Counted from the stretch's first letter, positions 6,943 through 15,035 are shown. The stretch: DNA of 26,346 bases from Vulcanimicrobiota bacterium (GCA_023447635.1 JAEXNA010000209.1:1-26346), one strand, 5' to 3'. Notes: a model not told the origin generated them from the sequence alone. Made by a program: numbers and translations.

Positions 6943-8244
6943 GTGTCAACTCTAACTCAAGATTATAAAGTCGCTGATATCTCTCTGGCCGAGTGGGGCC
7001 GGAAAGAGATCACTCTCGCCGAAAGAGAGATGCCGGGCCTGATGACCCTGCGTGCTCGCTATGGAACCTCCAAGCCGCTGTCCGATGCTCGTATCGCTGG
7101 CTGTTTGCACATGACCGTGCAGACCGCCGTACTGATCGAGACCCTGGTCGAACTGGGCGCCGAGGTCCGCTGGTCCTCTTGCAACATCTACTCGACCCAG
7201 GACGAGGCCGCCGCTGCCGTGGCCGCCGCCGGGGTTCCCGTGTTCGCCTGGAAGGGTGAAACCCTGGAAGAGTACGACTGGTGTATCGAAGAGTCGCTCA
7301 AATTCTCCGAAGGCCGCGGACCCAACATGATCCTCGACGACGGTGGCGACCTGACCAACCTCGTGCACGATAAGTACCCGGAGATGTTCAACGAGATCAA
7401 AGGTATCTCGGAAGAGACCACCACCGGCGTGCACAATCTGATCAAGCGCTTCAAGGCCGGCAAACTGCTGTGCCCCGCGATCAACGTCAACGACAGCGTC
7501 ACCAAGTCGAAGTTCGACAACCTGTACGGCTGCCGTGAGTCGCTGATGGACGGACTCAAGCGCGCCACCGACATCATGATCGCCGGTAAGGTCGTCGTGG
7601 TCGCCGGCTTCGGCGACGTCGGAAAAGGCTGTGCCGACTCCGTGCGCGGAATGGGCGCTCGCGTGCTGGTCACCGAAATCGACCCGATCAACGCGCTGCA
7701 GGCTGCCATGGAAGGTTACGAAGTCACCACCATGGAGGAAGCGGCTTCGATCGGCGACATCTTCGTCACCGCCACCGGCTGCATGGACATCATCCGTTCC
7801 GAGCACCTGCTGGCCATGAAGGACAAGGCGATCGTCTGCAATATCGGCCATTTCGATATCGAAATCGATGTCGCCTGGCTCGAGCAGAACGCCAAGGAGA
7901 TCAACGTCAAGCCCCAGGTCGACCTGTTCGAACTGTCCAACGGCCGTCAGATCGTTCTGCTGGCCCGCGGCCGCCTGATGAACCTGGGTTGCGCCACCGG
8001 CCACCCGTCGTTCGTGATGTCGACCTCCTTCACCAATCAGGTGCTGGCTCAGATCGAGCTGTGGACCAAGGCTGACCAGTACCCTCTCGGCGTGCACGTG
8101 ATGCCGAAGCACCTCGACGAGGAAGTAGCTCGTCTGCACCTCGAGAAGCTGGGCGTCAAGCTGACCACCCTGACCGACAAGCAGTCGGACTACCTGGGTG
8201 TTCCTAAGGAAGGCCCTTACAAGCCCGAGCACTACCGCTACTAA
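6943..8244 (+). CDS. ahcY: S-adenosylhomocysteine hydrolase
   Basis: 433 residues, full length and close to the short (about 432-residue) form of the family. It splits S-adenosylhomocysteine into adenosine and homocysteine in the activated methyl cycle, using tightly bound NAD. Seen: the substrate region NVNDSVTKSKFDNLYG with Lys188, Asp192 and Asn193 in the catalytic positions; the NAD-binding GFGDVGKG at 222-229; EIDPINALQAAMEGYEV; and the hallmark C-terminus KPEHYRY. It lacks the insertion of about 40 residues found in many bacterial and plant forms. The start is GTG at 6943, with AAAGG upstream. I looked for a SAH riboswitch in the 87-bp leader and did not recognise one. It ends with a strong terminator and looks monocistronic. 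Confidence 0.98.
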   Translation: MSTLTQDYKVADISLAEWGRKEITLAEREMPGLMTLRARYGTSKPLSDARIAGCLHMTVQTAVLIETLVELGAEVRWSSCNIYSTQDEAAAAVAAAGVPVFAWKGETLEEYDWCIEESLKFSEGRGPNMILDDGGDLTNLVHDKYPEMFNEIKGISEETTTGVHNLIKRFKAGKLLCPAINVNDSVTKSKFDNLYGCRESLMDGLKRATDIMIAGKVVVVAGFGDVGKGCADSVRGMGARVLVTEIDPINALQAAMEGYEVTTMEEAASIGDIFVTATGCMDIIRSEHLLAMKDKAIVCNIGHFDIEIDVAWLEQNAKEINVKPQVDLFELSNGRQIVLLARGRLMNLGCATGHPSFVMSTSFTNQVLAQIELWTKADQYPLGVHVMPKHLDEEVARLHLEKLGVKLTTLTDKQSDYLGVPKEGPYKPEHYRY

Positions 8245-8262
8245 GCTGTAGGGCGAGCCTCG

Positions 8263-8308
8263 AGGCCCATTCCGTCTCCTTCGGGAGACGGGGTGGGCCT
8301 TTTCTTTT
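8263..8308 (+). terminator. Terminator of ahcY
   Basis: A 17-bp stem (8263-8279 with 8284-8300) containing two G-U pairs is capped by a TTCG tetraloop and followed by TTTCTTTTT. It lies 18 bp after the ahcY stop. Confidence 0.95.
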
Positions 8309-8400
8309 TGCCCGGATTGACTCGGTTGACGATCTTTTGACGTTCGTCCGGTAGGTTATGGGGAAGAAATCACCGTGTCGTTTCCAGGGAGGGTCAAGCT

Positions 8401-9060
8401 ATGAACATCCAATCCGCGCTGTCCGGGGTCAGTCCCGCTGTTCGTCGACCTGCGAAACCCGAAACTCAGACCGCTCCTTCGGAAGAGGTGGCACCGTCGG
8501 CCCCCCACTACAGTTTGCTCGACGGAATCACCGATGCTGGCTACTTCACTTTCAACGAACTTGTCGAAGTCGGCAAAAACGACCCGGCCCTGGCCCTTCG
8601 CTACGGCGCCACCTCGATGAGCGACCAACTGCTACAAGGGGTGGGAGAAAATGTCCGGCAGGGGTTCAACGCCGCCATCATCCCCACCATTCGCGTGTCC
8701 ATTCTGGCCGCTAACGGCTATCGAGCAAAACGCACCTTCCAGGACCCCACGGCCCATCTGGCGGAAAAGGCGTTCGACACGGCGCGAGTCGTGACGGACG
8801 TGATCGGTTTAGCGGGCAGCGTGATGAAGTACGCCTTCCCCGAACGGGCGGCTCTAGGCGACACCCTCGTTGGAATCTCTTACGCTGCCGATGCGGTCAG
8901 CCACTCGGTTCGCGGGATGACTCACGGGGCTAGTCGCGCCGTGACCTGGAAGAAGATGCTTGAGGAGCGCAAGGAGGCCGGCAAGAAAAAAGAGCTACCG
9001 GTCGAGGCCGTCGCCACCGCTCAACCCTCCGTCCCTGCTCGTACGAACTCCCTCGGATAG
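8401..9060 (+). CDS. Hypothetical protein with hydrophobic helical core
   Basis: 219 residues, no family recognised. The first 35 residues are polar and Pro/Ala-rich, likely disordered, with no signal peptide. Residues about 70-165 are mainly helical with small hydrophobic residues (for example AAIIPTIRVSILAANGY and VVTDVIGLAGSVMKYAF) and could be membrane-associated, though each stretch contains charged residues. The C-terminus from about 180 is Lys/Glu-rich followed by a Pro/Ala tail. A GGAGGGTCAAGCT sequence precedes the ATG, giving a good ribosome-binding site. It sits between the ahcY terminator and a small ORF on the same strand. I cannot assign a function. Confidence 0.8.
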   Translation: MNIQSALSGVSPAVRRPAKPETQTAPSEEVAPSAPHYSLLDGITDAGYFTFNELVEVGKNDPALALRYGATSMSDQLLQGVGENVRQGFNAAIIPTIRVSILAANGYRAKRTFQDPTAHLAEKAFDTARVVTDVIGLAGSVMKYAFPERAALGDTLVGISYAADAVSHSVRGMTHGASRAVTWKKMLEERKEAGKKKELPVEAVATAQPSVPARTNSLG

Positions 9061-9157
9061 CCCGCCGTTCTGGGTATCCGTAGGCATCCTTCGGGATAGG
9101 GCGAGCTCCTACGAAGTCTCCCTGGGCGACCCGGCAGACCGTTGATACTCTGCTCCT

Positions 9158-9316
9158 ATGCGAAATGCAGAGACCCGATCCCCAAACCTGATGATGAACT
9201 TCTATCTGCCCTGCGTGGTGAGTGGACTGCTCCTGGCAGGATTGATCTCGATCACCTCCGTGGTTCCGGGTAGCGAAGCACCAAGTCAGCGCGTCGTCAT
9301 CCTCGCGGCCCGCTAG
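9158..9316 (+). CDS. Possible small single-span membrane protein
   Basis: A 52-codon frame from ATG to TAG. Residues 11-36 (starting LMMNFYLPCVV and running through GLLLAGLISI) form one hydrophobic segment preceded by a polar N-terminus with two Arg, followed by a polar tail. This is a typical layout for a small inner-membrane peptide. There is no clear Shine-Dalgarno. It fills the gap between the unknown protein ending at 9060 and the convergent phosphatase ending at 9332. It could be chance. Confidence 0.4.
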   Translation: MRNAETRSPNLMMNFYLPCVVSGLLLAGLISITSVVPGSEAPSQRVVILAAR

Positions 9317-9331
9317 GGCTCCGGATACCTC

Positions 9332-10063
9332 TTAGCCTGGCGCCTTCGCGCCAAGAATTCGCCGCACGGCGGCGATCTGCTCGGCGGTTACACCGCGAGC
9401 CCGCAGGAACGGTTCCGTTCCTCCCTCGGCATCCACGGCCTTGAATACGGCGTCCATCCAGGTCTTATCGACCTTCAGTTTGGGCGTGATCCTCATCGAG
9501 TGCAGGTAGTCGTCGTAGATGATCTCTCGAGGAGTTCCTAGCAGATCCAGCAGCAGAGCGGCCAGGATCCCCGTCCGGTCCTTCCCGGCCGAGCAGTGAA
9601 ACAGCACGGGATAGCTGCCTTCACGGGAGAGCACCGTGAAGAAATCCCGAAAAAGCGGCCCGTTCTCTTCCATGTACGACTCGTAGGCGGGCAGCCCGGG
9701 GCCGCGACTCCCCGCCATCGGCCAGTGACGCAGATTGGGCACCCCTTTAGTCAGGTAGGCTTTGTCCGGGCCGTCTTTGGCAATCTCTCCGTCGAGTCGG
9801 AGTTCGATAATGGTCTTAATCCCCAACTTGCGAAGCTTCGCGGCGTCGGCAGGGGTCGCGAAGCACAAGGCGCCGCTGCGATAGACTTTCCCCTTGGCGA
9901 AGGTGCCGCCCCGAACCGGGAGTCCACCCAGTTCGCGCGTGTTGCGAGTCCCCTCGAGGACCACCTTGCGGCTCTCTGGATTCGAGGGGTAGACCTCGGC
10001 GGTGAGGGGCGAGGCGAGGGTGAGCAGGGAAAGACCGAGGACGGCCAACAGACGAATCTTCAT
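9332..10063 (-). CDS. Secreted tyrosine-protein phosphatase (DSP/PtpB-like)
   Basis: 243 residues from the ATG at 10063. This start gives a clean signal peptide (MKIRLLAVLG... to about residue 22, TAEV) and follows GGGAGAGGG, so I prefer it to an in-frame ATG 69 bp upstream. Seen: NTRELGGLPVRGG, matching the N-F/T-R-D/E-LGG opening of the Tyr-phosphatase/Siw14-PtpB group; YRSGAL; IIELRLDGEI; and the Cys-x5-Arg P-loop HCSAGKDRTG at 156-165 with Cys157 and Arg163. The family hydrolyses phosphotyrosine, phosphoinositides or inositol phosphates. A lysine after the loop Gly (AGKDR) is common in those acting on lipid or inositol substrates. It probably acts in the periplasm or outside the cell. It is divergent from the acidic protein gene across 54 bp. 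Confidence 0.92.
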   Translation of the reverse strand: MKIRLLAVLGLSLLTLASPLTAEVYPSNPESRKVVLEGTRNTRELGGLPVRGGTFAKGKVYRSGALCFATPADAAKLRKLGIKTIIELRLDGEIAKDGPDKAYLTKGVPNLRHWPMAGSRGPGLPAYESYMEENGPLFRDFFTVLSREGSYPVLFHCSAGKDRTGILAALLLDLLGTPREIIYDDYLHSMRITPKLKVDKTWMDAVFKAVDAEGGTEPFLRARGVTAEQIAAVRRILGAKAPG

Positions 10064-10117
10064 CCCTCTCCCTTCCGTCGGAGGGTTGCCCCTTCCTCGC
10101 TGGAGAAGCCCCGGCTT

Positions 10118-10756
10118 ATGAACGCAGAGCATTTTTTAGCCTGGCTACACGTGGCCGATCTCGAAACGACCGGAGACGAGGCGCTCCGAGAGATTCTCGA
10201 GGACGTCCTGGAGCAAGCGCCCGAAGAGCCCGACGAGTTGCTCGACCGTCTGCTCGACGAGATCGAGGACGAACTGGACGCCCCTGGCTTGGACCACGAC
10301 AAAATCCTGGCCTGGCCCAAGCGCTACAAGGGCCTTCTGCCCGAGTTCGCAGAGCCGCTCAAGCAGGTTGAAGCCGAACTCGAAGAGCGGCTCGACGAGG
10401 TTCCGGAAGAGCAGGTCGAGAGCCCTCGTCTGGAGCGCTTCCAGAGCTGCTTGGAGCGGCTTCGGGGAGGCGGCGACGAGGATATCCTTCGAGCTGCCTG
10501 GTCCGAGATGGAAAGCCTGGAGAGGGGTCTAGCCGAGGCTCAAGCCGAGTACGAGGCCGAAGGTTTCGACCCCCAGGCGGTCTCGGCGGAATCGGTGGCG
10601 GGTCACCGCTATCTGTTAGAAGGCTTCGAATGCTGGTTCGAAGCTTTCGACCTGGCTAAGGTAGGACAGGCGGAGGAGGCGCTGGAGCGGGCCGCCGAGG
10701 GCAATCGACTCTTTCGCGTGGTGGCCGAATGGACCAGTGAGGTGACGGAAAGCTGA
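10118..10756 (+). CDS. Acidic helical hypothetical protein
   Basis: 212 residues, not recognised. Very rich in Glu and Asp with regularly spaced Leu (for example DELLDRLLDEIEDELD), so it is strongly acidic and probably helical or coiled-coil from about 15 to 140. The C-terminal part, with repeated Ala/Glu helices around YLLEGFECWFEAFDLAKVGQ and EEALERAAEGNRLF, resembles a TPR-like helical hairpin. There is no signal peptide. The ATG at 10118 follows CTGGAGAAG. An upstream extension to 9596 would run antisense through the phosphatase gene and is rejected. It is convergent with the secreted repetitive protein gene, the two sharing a terminator. Similar acidic helical proteins are often adaptors, but this is only composition. 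Confidence 0.8.
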   Translation: MNAEHFLAWLHVADLETTGDEALREILEDVLEQAPEEPDELLDRLLDEIEDELDAPGLDHDKILAWPKRYKGLLPEFAEPLKQVEAELEERLDEVPEEQVESPRLERFQSCLERLRGGGDEDILRAAWSEMESLERGLAEAQAEYEAEGFDPQAVSAESVAGHRYLLEGFECWFEAFDLAKVGQAEEALERAAEGNRLFRVVAEWTSEVTES

Positions 10757-10803
10757 GTTGGCATCCGAGCCGTTCCGCAGAGGCCGCAGCCACAGGCTCC
10801 GGC

Positions 10804-10842
10804 CAAAAAAGAGAAAGCCCCGGATTTACCCCGGGGCTTTCT
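10804..10842. terminator. Bidirectional terminator between convergent genes
   Basis: A perfect 12-bp stem (10812-10823 with 10831-10842) with a 7-nt loop. On the minus strand it is followed by C-TTTTTT (10810-10804); on the plus strand the stem itself ends in TTTCT-TT. It lies between the stops at 10756 (plus) and 10863 (minus) and can serve both. Confidence 0.88.
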
Positions 10843-10862
10843 TTCGAGTTGAAGCGAACGGC

Positions 10863-12308
10863 TTATCCGCGCGAGGTGCCGCCCTGGTCCAGCGGGATCA
10901 TCGGAAGACCAGAGAAGGGGCATTTCTCGCCCGTCTGCCAGGTCTGCACCTGGGGATAGGTCGGGCTCTGGAACTTCTTAGCCCTCGGAATCCCGTTGGC
11001 GCTGACGATCCAGCTATCTTTGACCGTCCAGCGGCCGTCTTCGCGAGCGACGAAGAACTCGAGTCCGACGCTCGAAGGGATAGTGTTCTCTCCCAGGGTG
11101 CCTTCGAAGCCGGTGACCACGCTGTAGTGGTTGGCATCGAGAGAGTAGACCGCAGGGGCCTGCGTCAGGTCCAGACTCCAGACCTGGTTACCGAAGGCCG
11201 GGTCGACGATCTGGAAGCGGCCGTCTTTGGAGTTGCTTTCGACATAGGTCGAGATCTGAGCCAGCATCTCTTGTTCGAGGGAGACCGGAGCTACCGGTTG
11301 GGTGCTGGCCACCTGGTTGTCCATCACCGGAGCGGAGCGGTAATCGCTCTCTTCGCCGTAAACGAACGGCTGCGCATAGTCGATGCGGGCGTAGTCGTAG
11401 TACGTGTACGGACGAGCCACAAAGAAGCCCAGGCTCAGGAACGGGCTGTAGCAGGGGGCATAGAAACGGTTGGCACGACGGTAGTTGTAGTTCGAGTAGA
11501 AGTACGGGTCGTAGCAGTTGTTGTTGTAGCGCGGAGCACGGTTGACGTAATAGTTGTTGTTAACGTAAACCGGACCGTTGTTGACAGGCTGCACGACCGG
11601 TGGACGATATCCGTTGTTCCCACGCATCGGGCTGACGCCCATCACGCGGGTCGCCGTGGTGCCGTTGGGCAGTCGGACGGTCGAGTTCGTGGCGCCCAGC
11701 GAGCCGCCAGGAGCGTAGCCGCGTACACCGCTGCCGTTCGGTGTGTACACCCGCGCTGCCGTGGGACGGATCCGTCCAGGATAGCTACCCGGAGCCGAGC
11801 CCGAGACGACCGTCGAGGTACGGTTCTGGGAGGGAGGGCTGACCTGGCGTCCTCCGTTCCTGGTGTAGCTGGTCACGCCTGGCGAGTATCCGTTGACGCG
11901 GCGACCGCCGTCCCTGGTGTAGCTGGTCACCCCGCGACCCGAGGATCCGGGAGTGTAGGCTGCGCCGTTCGAGCGAGTCGGTTGCGGTACGGTCTGCCGG
12001 GTGAGCGGCGCCCGGTAGTTGCTGCGGCTGGAGCCGTTGGAAGGGCGGCTGTAGCTTCGCGTGGGAGCGCTGGCCCTGGGCGTCGAGCGTGGCTGGCTGT
12101 AGCTACGGCTGGGGGCGCTGTAAGAGCGTGTGGGCGCGCTATAGCTTCGTGAAGGAGCCGCAGAGCGGCCCGGCATAGAGCCAGTGACTCGTGTCGAACC
12201 GCCCCCACGGACGCCGCGAACCCCGGTGGGTTGAGCCTCTCCCGGCTGCGCGGAAACGAGCAGCAAGACAGGCAAGAATAAGGAAAGAACCTGAGCTTTC
12301 GTTAACAT
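10863..12308 (-). CDS. Secreted repetitive Ser/Tyr/Asn-rich protein
   Basis: 481 residues from the ATG at 12308, chosen because it follows GAGAGG and starts a good signal peptide (MLTKAQVLSLFLPVLLLVSA, cleavage near residue 25). Four zones are visible. Residues 50-90 carry imperfect 7-residue repeats of R-S-Y-S-A-P-S/T. Residues 126-157 carry two copies of an 18-residue unit GVTSYTR(D/N)GGR. Residues 230-290 are Asn/Tyr-rich (VNNNYY, RYNNNCYDPYFYSNYNYRR) and run into an aromatic, hydrophobic segment to 310. Residues about 340-445 are a compact globular domain with FQIVDPAFGNQVWSLDL and VGLEFFVAREDGRWTVKDSW, looking like a small beta-rich fold. The tail has one Cys in EKCPFSGLPMIP. It is probably a surface or matrix protein. 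No family recognised. Confidence 0.85.
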   Translation of the reverse strand: MLTKAQVLSLFLPVLLLVSAQPGEAQPTGVRGVRGGGSTRVTGSMPGRSAAPSRSYSAPTRSYSAPSRSYSQPRSTPRASAPTRSYSRPSNGSSRSNYRAPLTRQTVPQPTRSNGAAYTPGSSGRGVTSYTRDGGRRVNGYSPGVTSYTRNGGRQVSPPSQNRTSTVVSGSAPGSYPGRIRPTAARVYTPNGSGVRGYAPGGSLGATNSTVRLPNGTTATRVMGVSPMRGNNGYRPPVVQPVNNGPVYVNNNYYVNRAPRYNNNCYDPYFYSNYNYRRANRFYAPCYSPFLSLGFFVARPYTYYDYARIDYAQPFVYGEESDYRSAPVMDNQVASTQPVAPVSLEQEMLAQISTYVESNSKDGRFQIVDPAFGNQVWSLDLTQAPAVYSLDANHYSVVTGFEGTLGENTIPSSVGLEFFVAREDGRWTVKDSWIVSANGIPRAKKFQSPTYPQVQTWQTGEKCPFSGLPMIPLDQGGTSRG

Positions 12309-12326
12309 AAATGACCTCTCGGTCTC

Positions 12327-12357
12327 ATTATATTCCACAGGCTGCCGATGTTTTCAA
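12327..12357 (-). promoter_or_regulatory. Sigma-70-like promoter of the secreted repetitive protein
   Basis: A perfect TATAAT on the minus strand (12332-12327) lies about 18 bp before the ATG. An upstream TTGAAA (12357-12352) is 19 bp away, slightly long. The leader would be only about a dozen bases and begin at the Shine-Dalgarno. Confidence 0.5.
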
Positions 12358-12557
12358 GCGCCTGTGTGAACTTTTGGACCGAAAGTGTTAACCCGAAAGG
12401 TAGGCTATCTGTTCCAACCTGCTGGTAGGGAAAACCCCTAAATCCCCTGGGGGGAAGTAGGATGACCGAATCTTGGCCCCGCGCGGGGCGATCGCTAATC
12501 TAGAGTCAGGAGCCGGTAGAGGCCGGCGAGTCTGCGGGAGAAGGAGAGTTGCCAGCC

Positions 12558-13157
12558 GTGTTTGCCTTTCTCAAGGGGATTTTTCGATCGCTAACCCCCA
12601 ATTTTCCCGTCATCCATCCGCTCGAATTCAGCGACGGACTCCTGGCCTTTCGCTGCGATGCGAGCCTGCCGTTCGAGCGGCTGACCGTGGCCTCGCTGAC
12701 CGCAGGCGGAGCGATTACGGCGCGCCTGGAAATTTTCTCCTACGACGATGCGAACCGTGTCTATCGCGCTCAGCTCGAGGACTGCCAGCAGACTCTGGAC
12801 CTGATGCAGCTTCCCGCTCGGGCGACTCGGCGCTTACCGCTCGCGGTCCGAGTGTCTTCCCGTCAGCTCCCGCAATACTTCGCCTTGACCGAAGAAGTCT
12901 CGACCTGCGGTGTTCGCCTGGTCACGGCGTCAGCGCTTCGGGAAGGAACGCTGCTGGAGATGAGTCTGGACCTCGACGACTCGGCCCTTCCTGTTCTGCA
13001 GGTCCAGGGAGAGGTCCGCTGGAGCGCCATGAAGGGCGACGGTAGGTACCACTCGGGGGTCCGCTTTTGCGCGATCGACGGTCCGAGCCAGCGGGCCCTG
13101 GAGCGCTACATCGAGCAGCGCCTGGAAAGCCACCGAACGGTTCACGGCGAAGGCTGA
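12558..13157 (+). CDS. PilZ-domain protein
   Basis: 199 residues. The N-terminal 85 residues are a YcgR-N-like beta domain. Residues about 86-190 are a PilZ domain: the RxxxR motif (R88-A-T-R-R92) followed by LPLAVRV, then E-V-S-T-C-G at 113-118 in place of the usual (D/N)xSxxG. PilZ domains bind cyclic di-GMP through these two motifs and control motility, secretion or polysaccharide synthesis. Here the first residue of the second motif is Glu, which may weaken or alter binding. I chose the GTG at 12558, 11 bases after AGGAG. A TTG nine bases earlier would be only two bases from the Shine-Dalgarno. The gene end overlaps the convergent hydrolase gene by 16 bp. Confidence 0.85.
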   Translation: MFAFLKGIFRSLTPNFPVIHPLEFSDGLLAFRCDASLPFERLTVASLTAGGAITARLEIFSYDDANRVYRAQLEDCQQTLDLMQLPARATRRLPLAVRVSSRQLPQYFALTEEVSTCGVRLVTASALREGTLLEMSLDLDDSALPVLQVQGEVRWSAMKGDGRYHSGVRFCAIDGPSQRALERYIEQRLESHRTVHGEG

Positions 13158-14314
13158 GCCGGCGGGGTCCGAGTAGGCCGAGAGGCCGGGGGCGCCGAGG
13201 GGGCGGCCGGAGCGCTGCTCCCCGACGAACTGGGCGTCTTCGGTTTTGCATCTTTGGCCTTCTTCGGGCGCTTCCAGGGGGCTCCGGGGCGATTGATCGT
13301 AAACGCTTTACGCAGACGCTGCCCGGCGAAATCCTGGGCCTTCCTGGCTTTCGCCACGACGGCGCCGGTGCCGAAGAAATCGGCAGTGACGCCGCTGTAC
13401 AGGCCGAGCTGGGAATTGACTGCGTTGTTTTCCAACAGTCGATGATAAGCCTGGCCCTCCCAGGCAGCGGGGTCGAGTTCGGCCACGATCACGGTGGCCG
13501 AGGGCAGGTCAGCCACCGGTTTGTTCAGCAGGGAGACATAGGGCGATTTGGCCTGCTCCTTTTTGCTGAGGTAGTTCTTATAGAACCACTGCATATCGGC
13601 TTTAGAATAGGGCCGAGCGTTGGGGTTCTTCTGATACGAGTCGGAGTCGAAGCGGGGCGAGGTCAGCGGACAGATCAGCAGTTGGTGAAGCGGCGCTGTG
13701 GTGCGGTGCTCCATCGCCATCAGGCACACGGCAGCCGCCAGAGAGGCTCCGGACCCTTCGCCGGCGACGGCAACCCTGCGAGGGTCGCCGCCCAGGGCCT
13801 TGGCCTCTTTGACCACATCGTTGAAGGCCGCGTAGGCGTCTTTGACGGCGGCAGGGTAGGGATGTTCTGGGGCCTGCCGGTAGCCCACGGACACGACGAT
13901 ACAGCCGGCCGAGTTCGCTAACGCTCGAGCCGAGGCGTCGTACTGTTCCAGCCCTCCCAGCACCCAGCCTCCGCCGTGGAAATAGGCGAGCACGGGGAAC
14001 GGTCCGGTGCCGGCGGGGGTGTAGACACGGGCAGGGAGTGGGCCAGCGTCGCCCTCGATGGTGAACGATTCGACCCTGGCTACGGGCTGCGGAGCGGTCG
14101 GCTTGCCGAGCTTCTTGAGCAGCACTTCGACAGCCGCGCTGAGAGCTGGCTGGGATCTGGCGTGGGCTGGGCTCATGCTCGATACGGGCCGGCCTCCCAT
14201 GCCTGCCCAGACCTGGAGCAGGCGTTGCATGTCGGCGTCGGGCTGGGGCGGCGCGGCCCACAGCGAAGTCGACAGAAGGAGCCCGAGGGCGACGGTTTTC
14301 AGGGTTTGTCTCAA
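13142..14314 (-). CDS. Alpha/beta hydrolase of HSL type, catalytic residues lost
   Basis: 390 residues: signal peptide 1-20, hydrolase fold about 75-340, then a Lys/Pro/Ser/Ala-rich tail 345-390. The oxyanion HGGGW at 113-117 and YRQAPEHPYPAA mark the hormone-sensitive-lipase-like esterase family. The nucleophile elbow, normally G-D-S-A-G-G, reads G-E-G-S-G-A at 185-190, so the Ser position is Gly187. The catalytic Asp is kept (D281 in AELDPAA). The usual G-x-x-H-G-F-F segment reads G-V-T-A-D-F-F, so the His position is Ala311. Two of three triad residues are therefore missing, although the flanks align well. It is probably a secreted pseudoenzyme or binding protein. The start is TTG at 14314 with no strong Shine-Dalgarno. 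Confidence 0.85.
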   Translation of the reverse strand: MRQTLKTVALGLLLSTSLWAAPPQPDADMQRLLQVWAGMGGRPVSSMSPAHARSQPALSAAVEVLLKKLGKPTAPQPVARVESFTIEGDAGPLPARVYTPAGTGPFPVLAYFHGGGWVLGGLEQYDASARALANSAGCIVVSVGYRQAPEHPYPAAVKDAYAAFNDVVKEAKALGGDPRRVAVAGEGSGASLAAAVCLMAMEHRTTAPLHQLLICPLTSPRFDSDSYQKNPNARPYSKADMQWFYKNYLSKKEQAKSPYVSLLNKPVADLPSATVIVAELDPAAWEGQAYHRLLENNAVNSQLGLYSGVTADFFGTGAVVAKARKAQDFAGQRLRKAFTINRPGAPWKRPKKAKDAKPKTPSSSGSSAPAAPSAPPASRPTRTPPAQPSP

Positions 14315-14432
14315 GTTCGTGGCGGCTTTCTATCCCTCAGGGAGTTCCGGTTTGGCACCCAAGTATAGGCCGAAATCGTTCTTCGCGCTACCCGTCCAGG
14401 GGAGGCGTCGTGAGGAAGCGAAAAGCCGCTTT

Positions 14433-14699
14433 ATGTTAGAACCGCCGCCAGGCCTGGGACTGGGACGCAACTGCCTCCGATGCCAGGGGCGGATGGAGCC
14501 GGGGTTTCTGGCCAATCCGTCGCCGGAAGGGAGCCTGCAGGTGGCCTGGCATCCAGGTTCGCCTCGCTCGGAGCAGGTGAGCTACCTGGGTATCGAGGTC
14601 AGTCGTTCCTGGGAAGTCCGGCTCGACCCGGACCTGTTAGAGCCGGTGACTCAGTACCGCTGCTCGTCCTGTGGCTTTTTGGAGGCTTACGCCCACTGA
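14433..14699 (+). CDS. Small zinc-ribbon protein
   Basis: 88 residues with two CxxC pairs: Cys14/Cys17 (CLRC, followed by Q-G-x-M-E-x-G-F) and Cys77/Cys80 (CSSC, followed by GFLEAYA). This spacing and the M-E-x-G-F sequence after the first pair resemble small zinc-ribbon proteins of the DUF6487 kind, whose role is unknown. The four Cys probably hold one zinc ion. Longer open frame upstream runs antisense to the hydrolase gene and is rejected. The ATG at 14433 follows GAGGAAG at a rather long distance. It is 66 bp upstream of the DUF2277 gene and may be co-transcribed with it. Confidence 0.72.
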   Translation: MLEPPPGLGLGRNCLRCQGRMEPGFLANPSPEGSLQVAWHPGSPRSEQVSYLGIEVSRSWEVRLDPDLLEPVTQYRCSSCGFLEAYAH

Positions 14700-14765
14700 G
14701 GGGGAGACCTGATGGGGCCGGCCGGGTTGAAGATTCGAGATTCTTGGAACAAGTGAGGAGACGCC

Positions 14766-15035
14766 ATGTGCCGCAATATCAAGACCCTTTTCAATTTCGA
14801 ACCTCCCGCCAGCGACGATGAGGTCCGAGCGGCGGCGGTGCAGTTCGTGCGCAAGCTTTCCGGCTTCACCCAGCCGTCTGAGGCCAACCGTCCCGCTTTC
14901 GAGCAGGCCGTCGAGGAGGTGACCGTGGCGGCACGGCGCCTTTTGGAAGGGCTACAGACCAGCGTTCCCCCCAAAGACCGCGAGGTGGAAGCGGCCAAAG
15001 CCAAAGCCCGCTCGGTCCTACGTTTCGGGCGTTGA
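14766..15035 (+). CDS. DUF2277 family protein
   Basis: 89 residues, full length for the family. The opening MCRNIKTLFNFEPPA, the central FVRKLSGFTQPS and the PPKDREVEA segment match the very conserved DUF2277 proteins of unknown function. A GAGGAG Shine-Dalgarno lies seven bases before the ATG. It sits between a zinc-ribbon gene and a beta-domain protein on the same strand. Confidence 0.95.
   Translation: MCRNIKTLFNFEPPASDDEVRAAAVQFVRKLSGFTQPSEANRPAFEQAVEEVTVAARRLLEGLQTSVPPKDREVEAAKAKARSVLRFGR

Noticed and set aside
6952..8232. 426-residue minus-strand open frame antisense to ahcY
   Set aside because: It is a codon-bias mirror of the highly conserved ahcY gene and shows no family features.
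10758..12152. 464-residue plus-strand open frame
   Set aside because: It runs antisense through the secreted repetitive protein and has a low-complexity Arg/Val composition, with the convergent terminator inside it.
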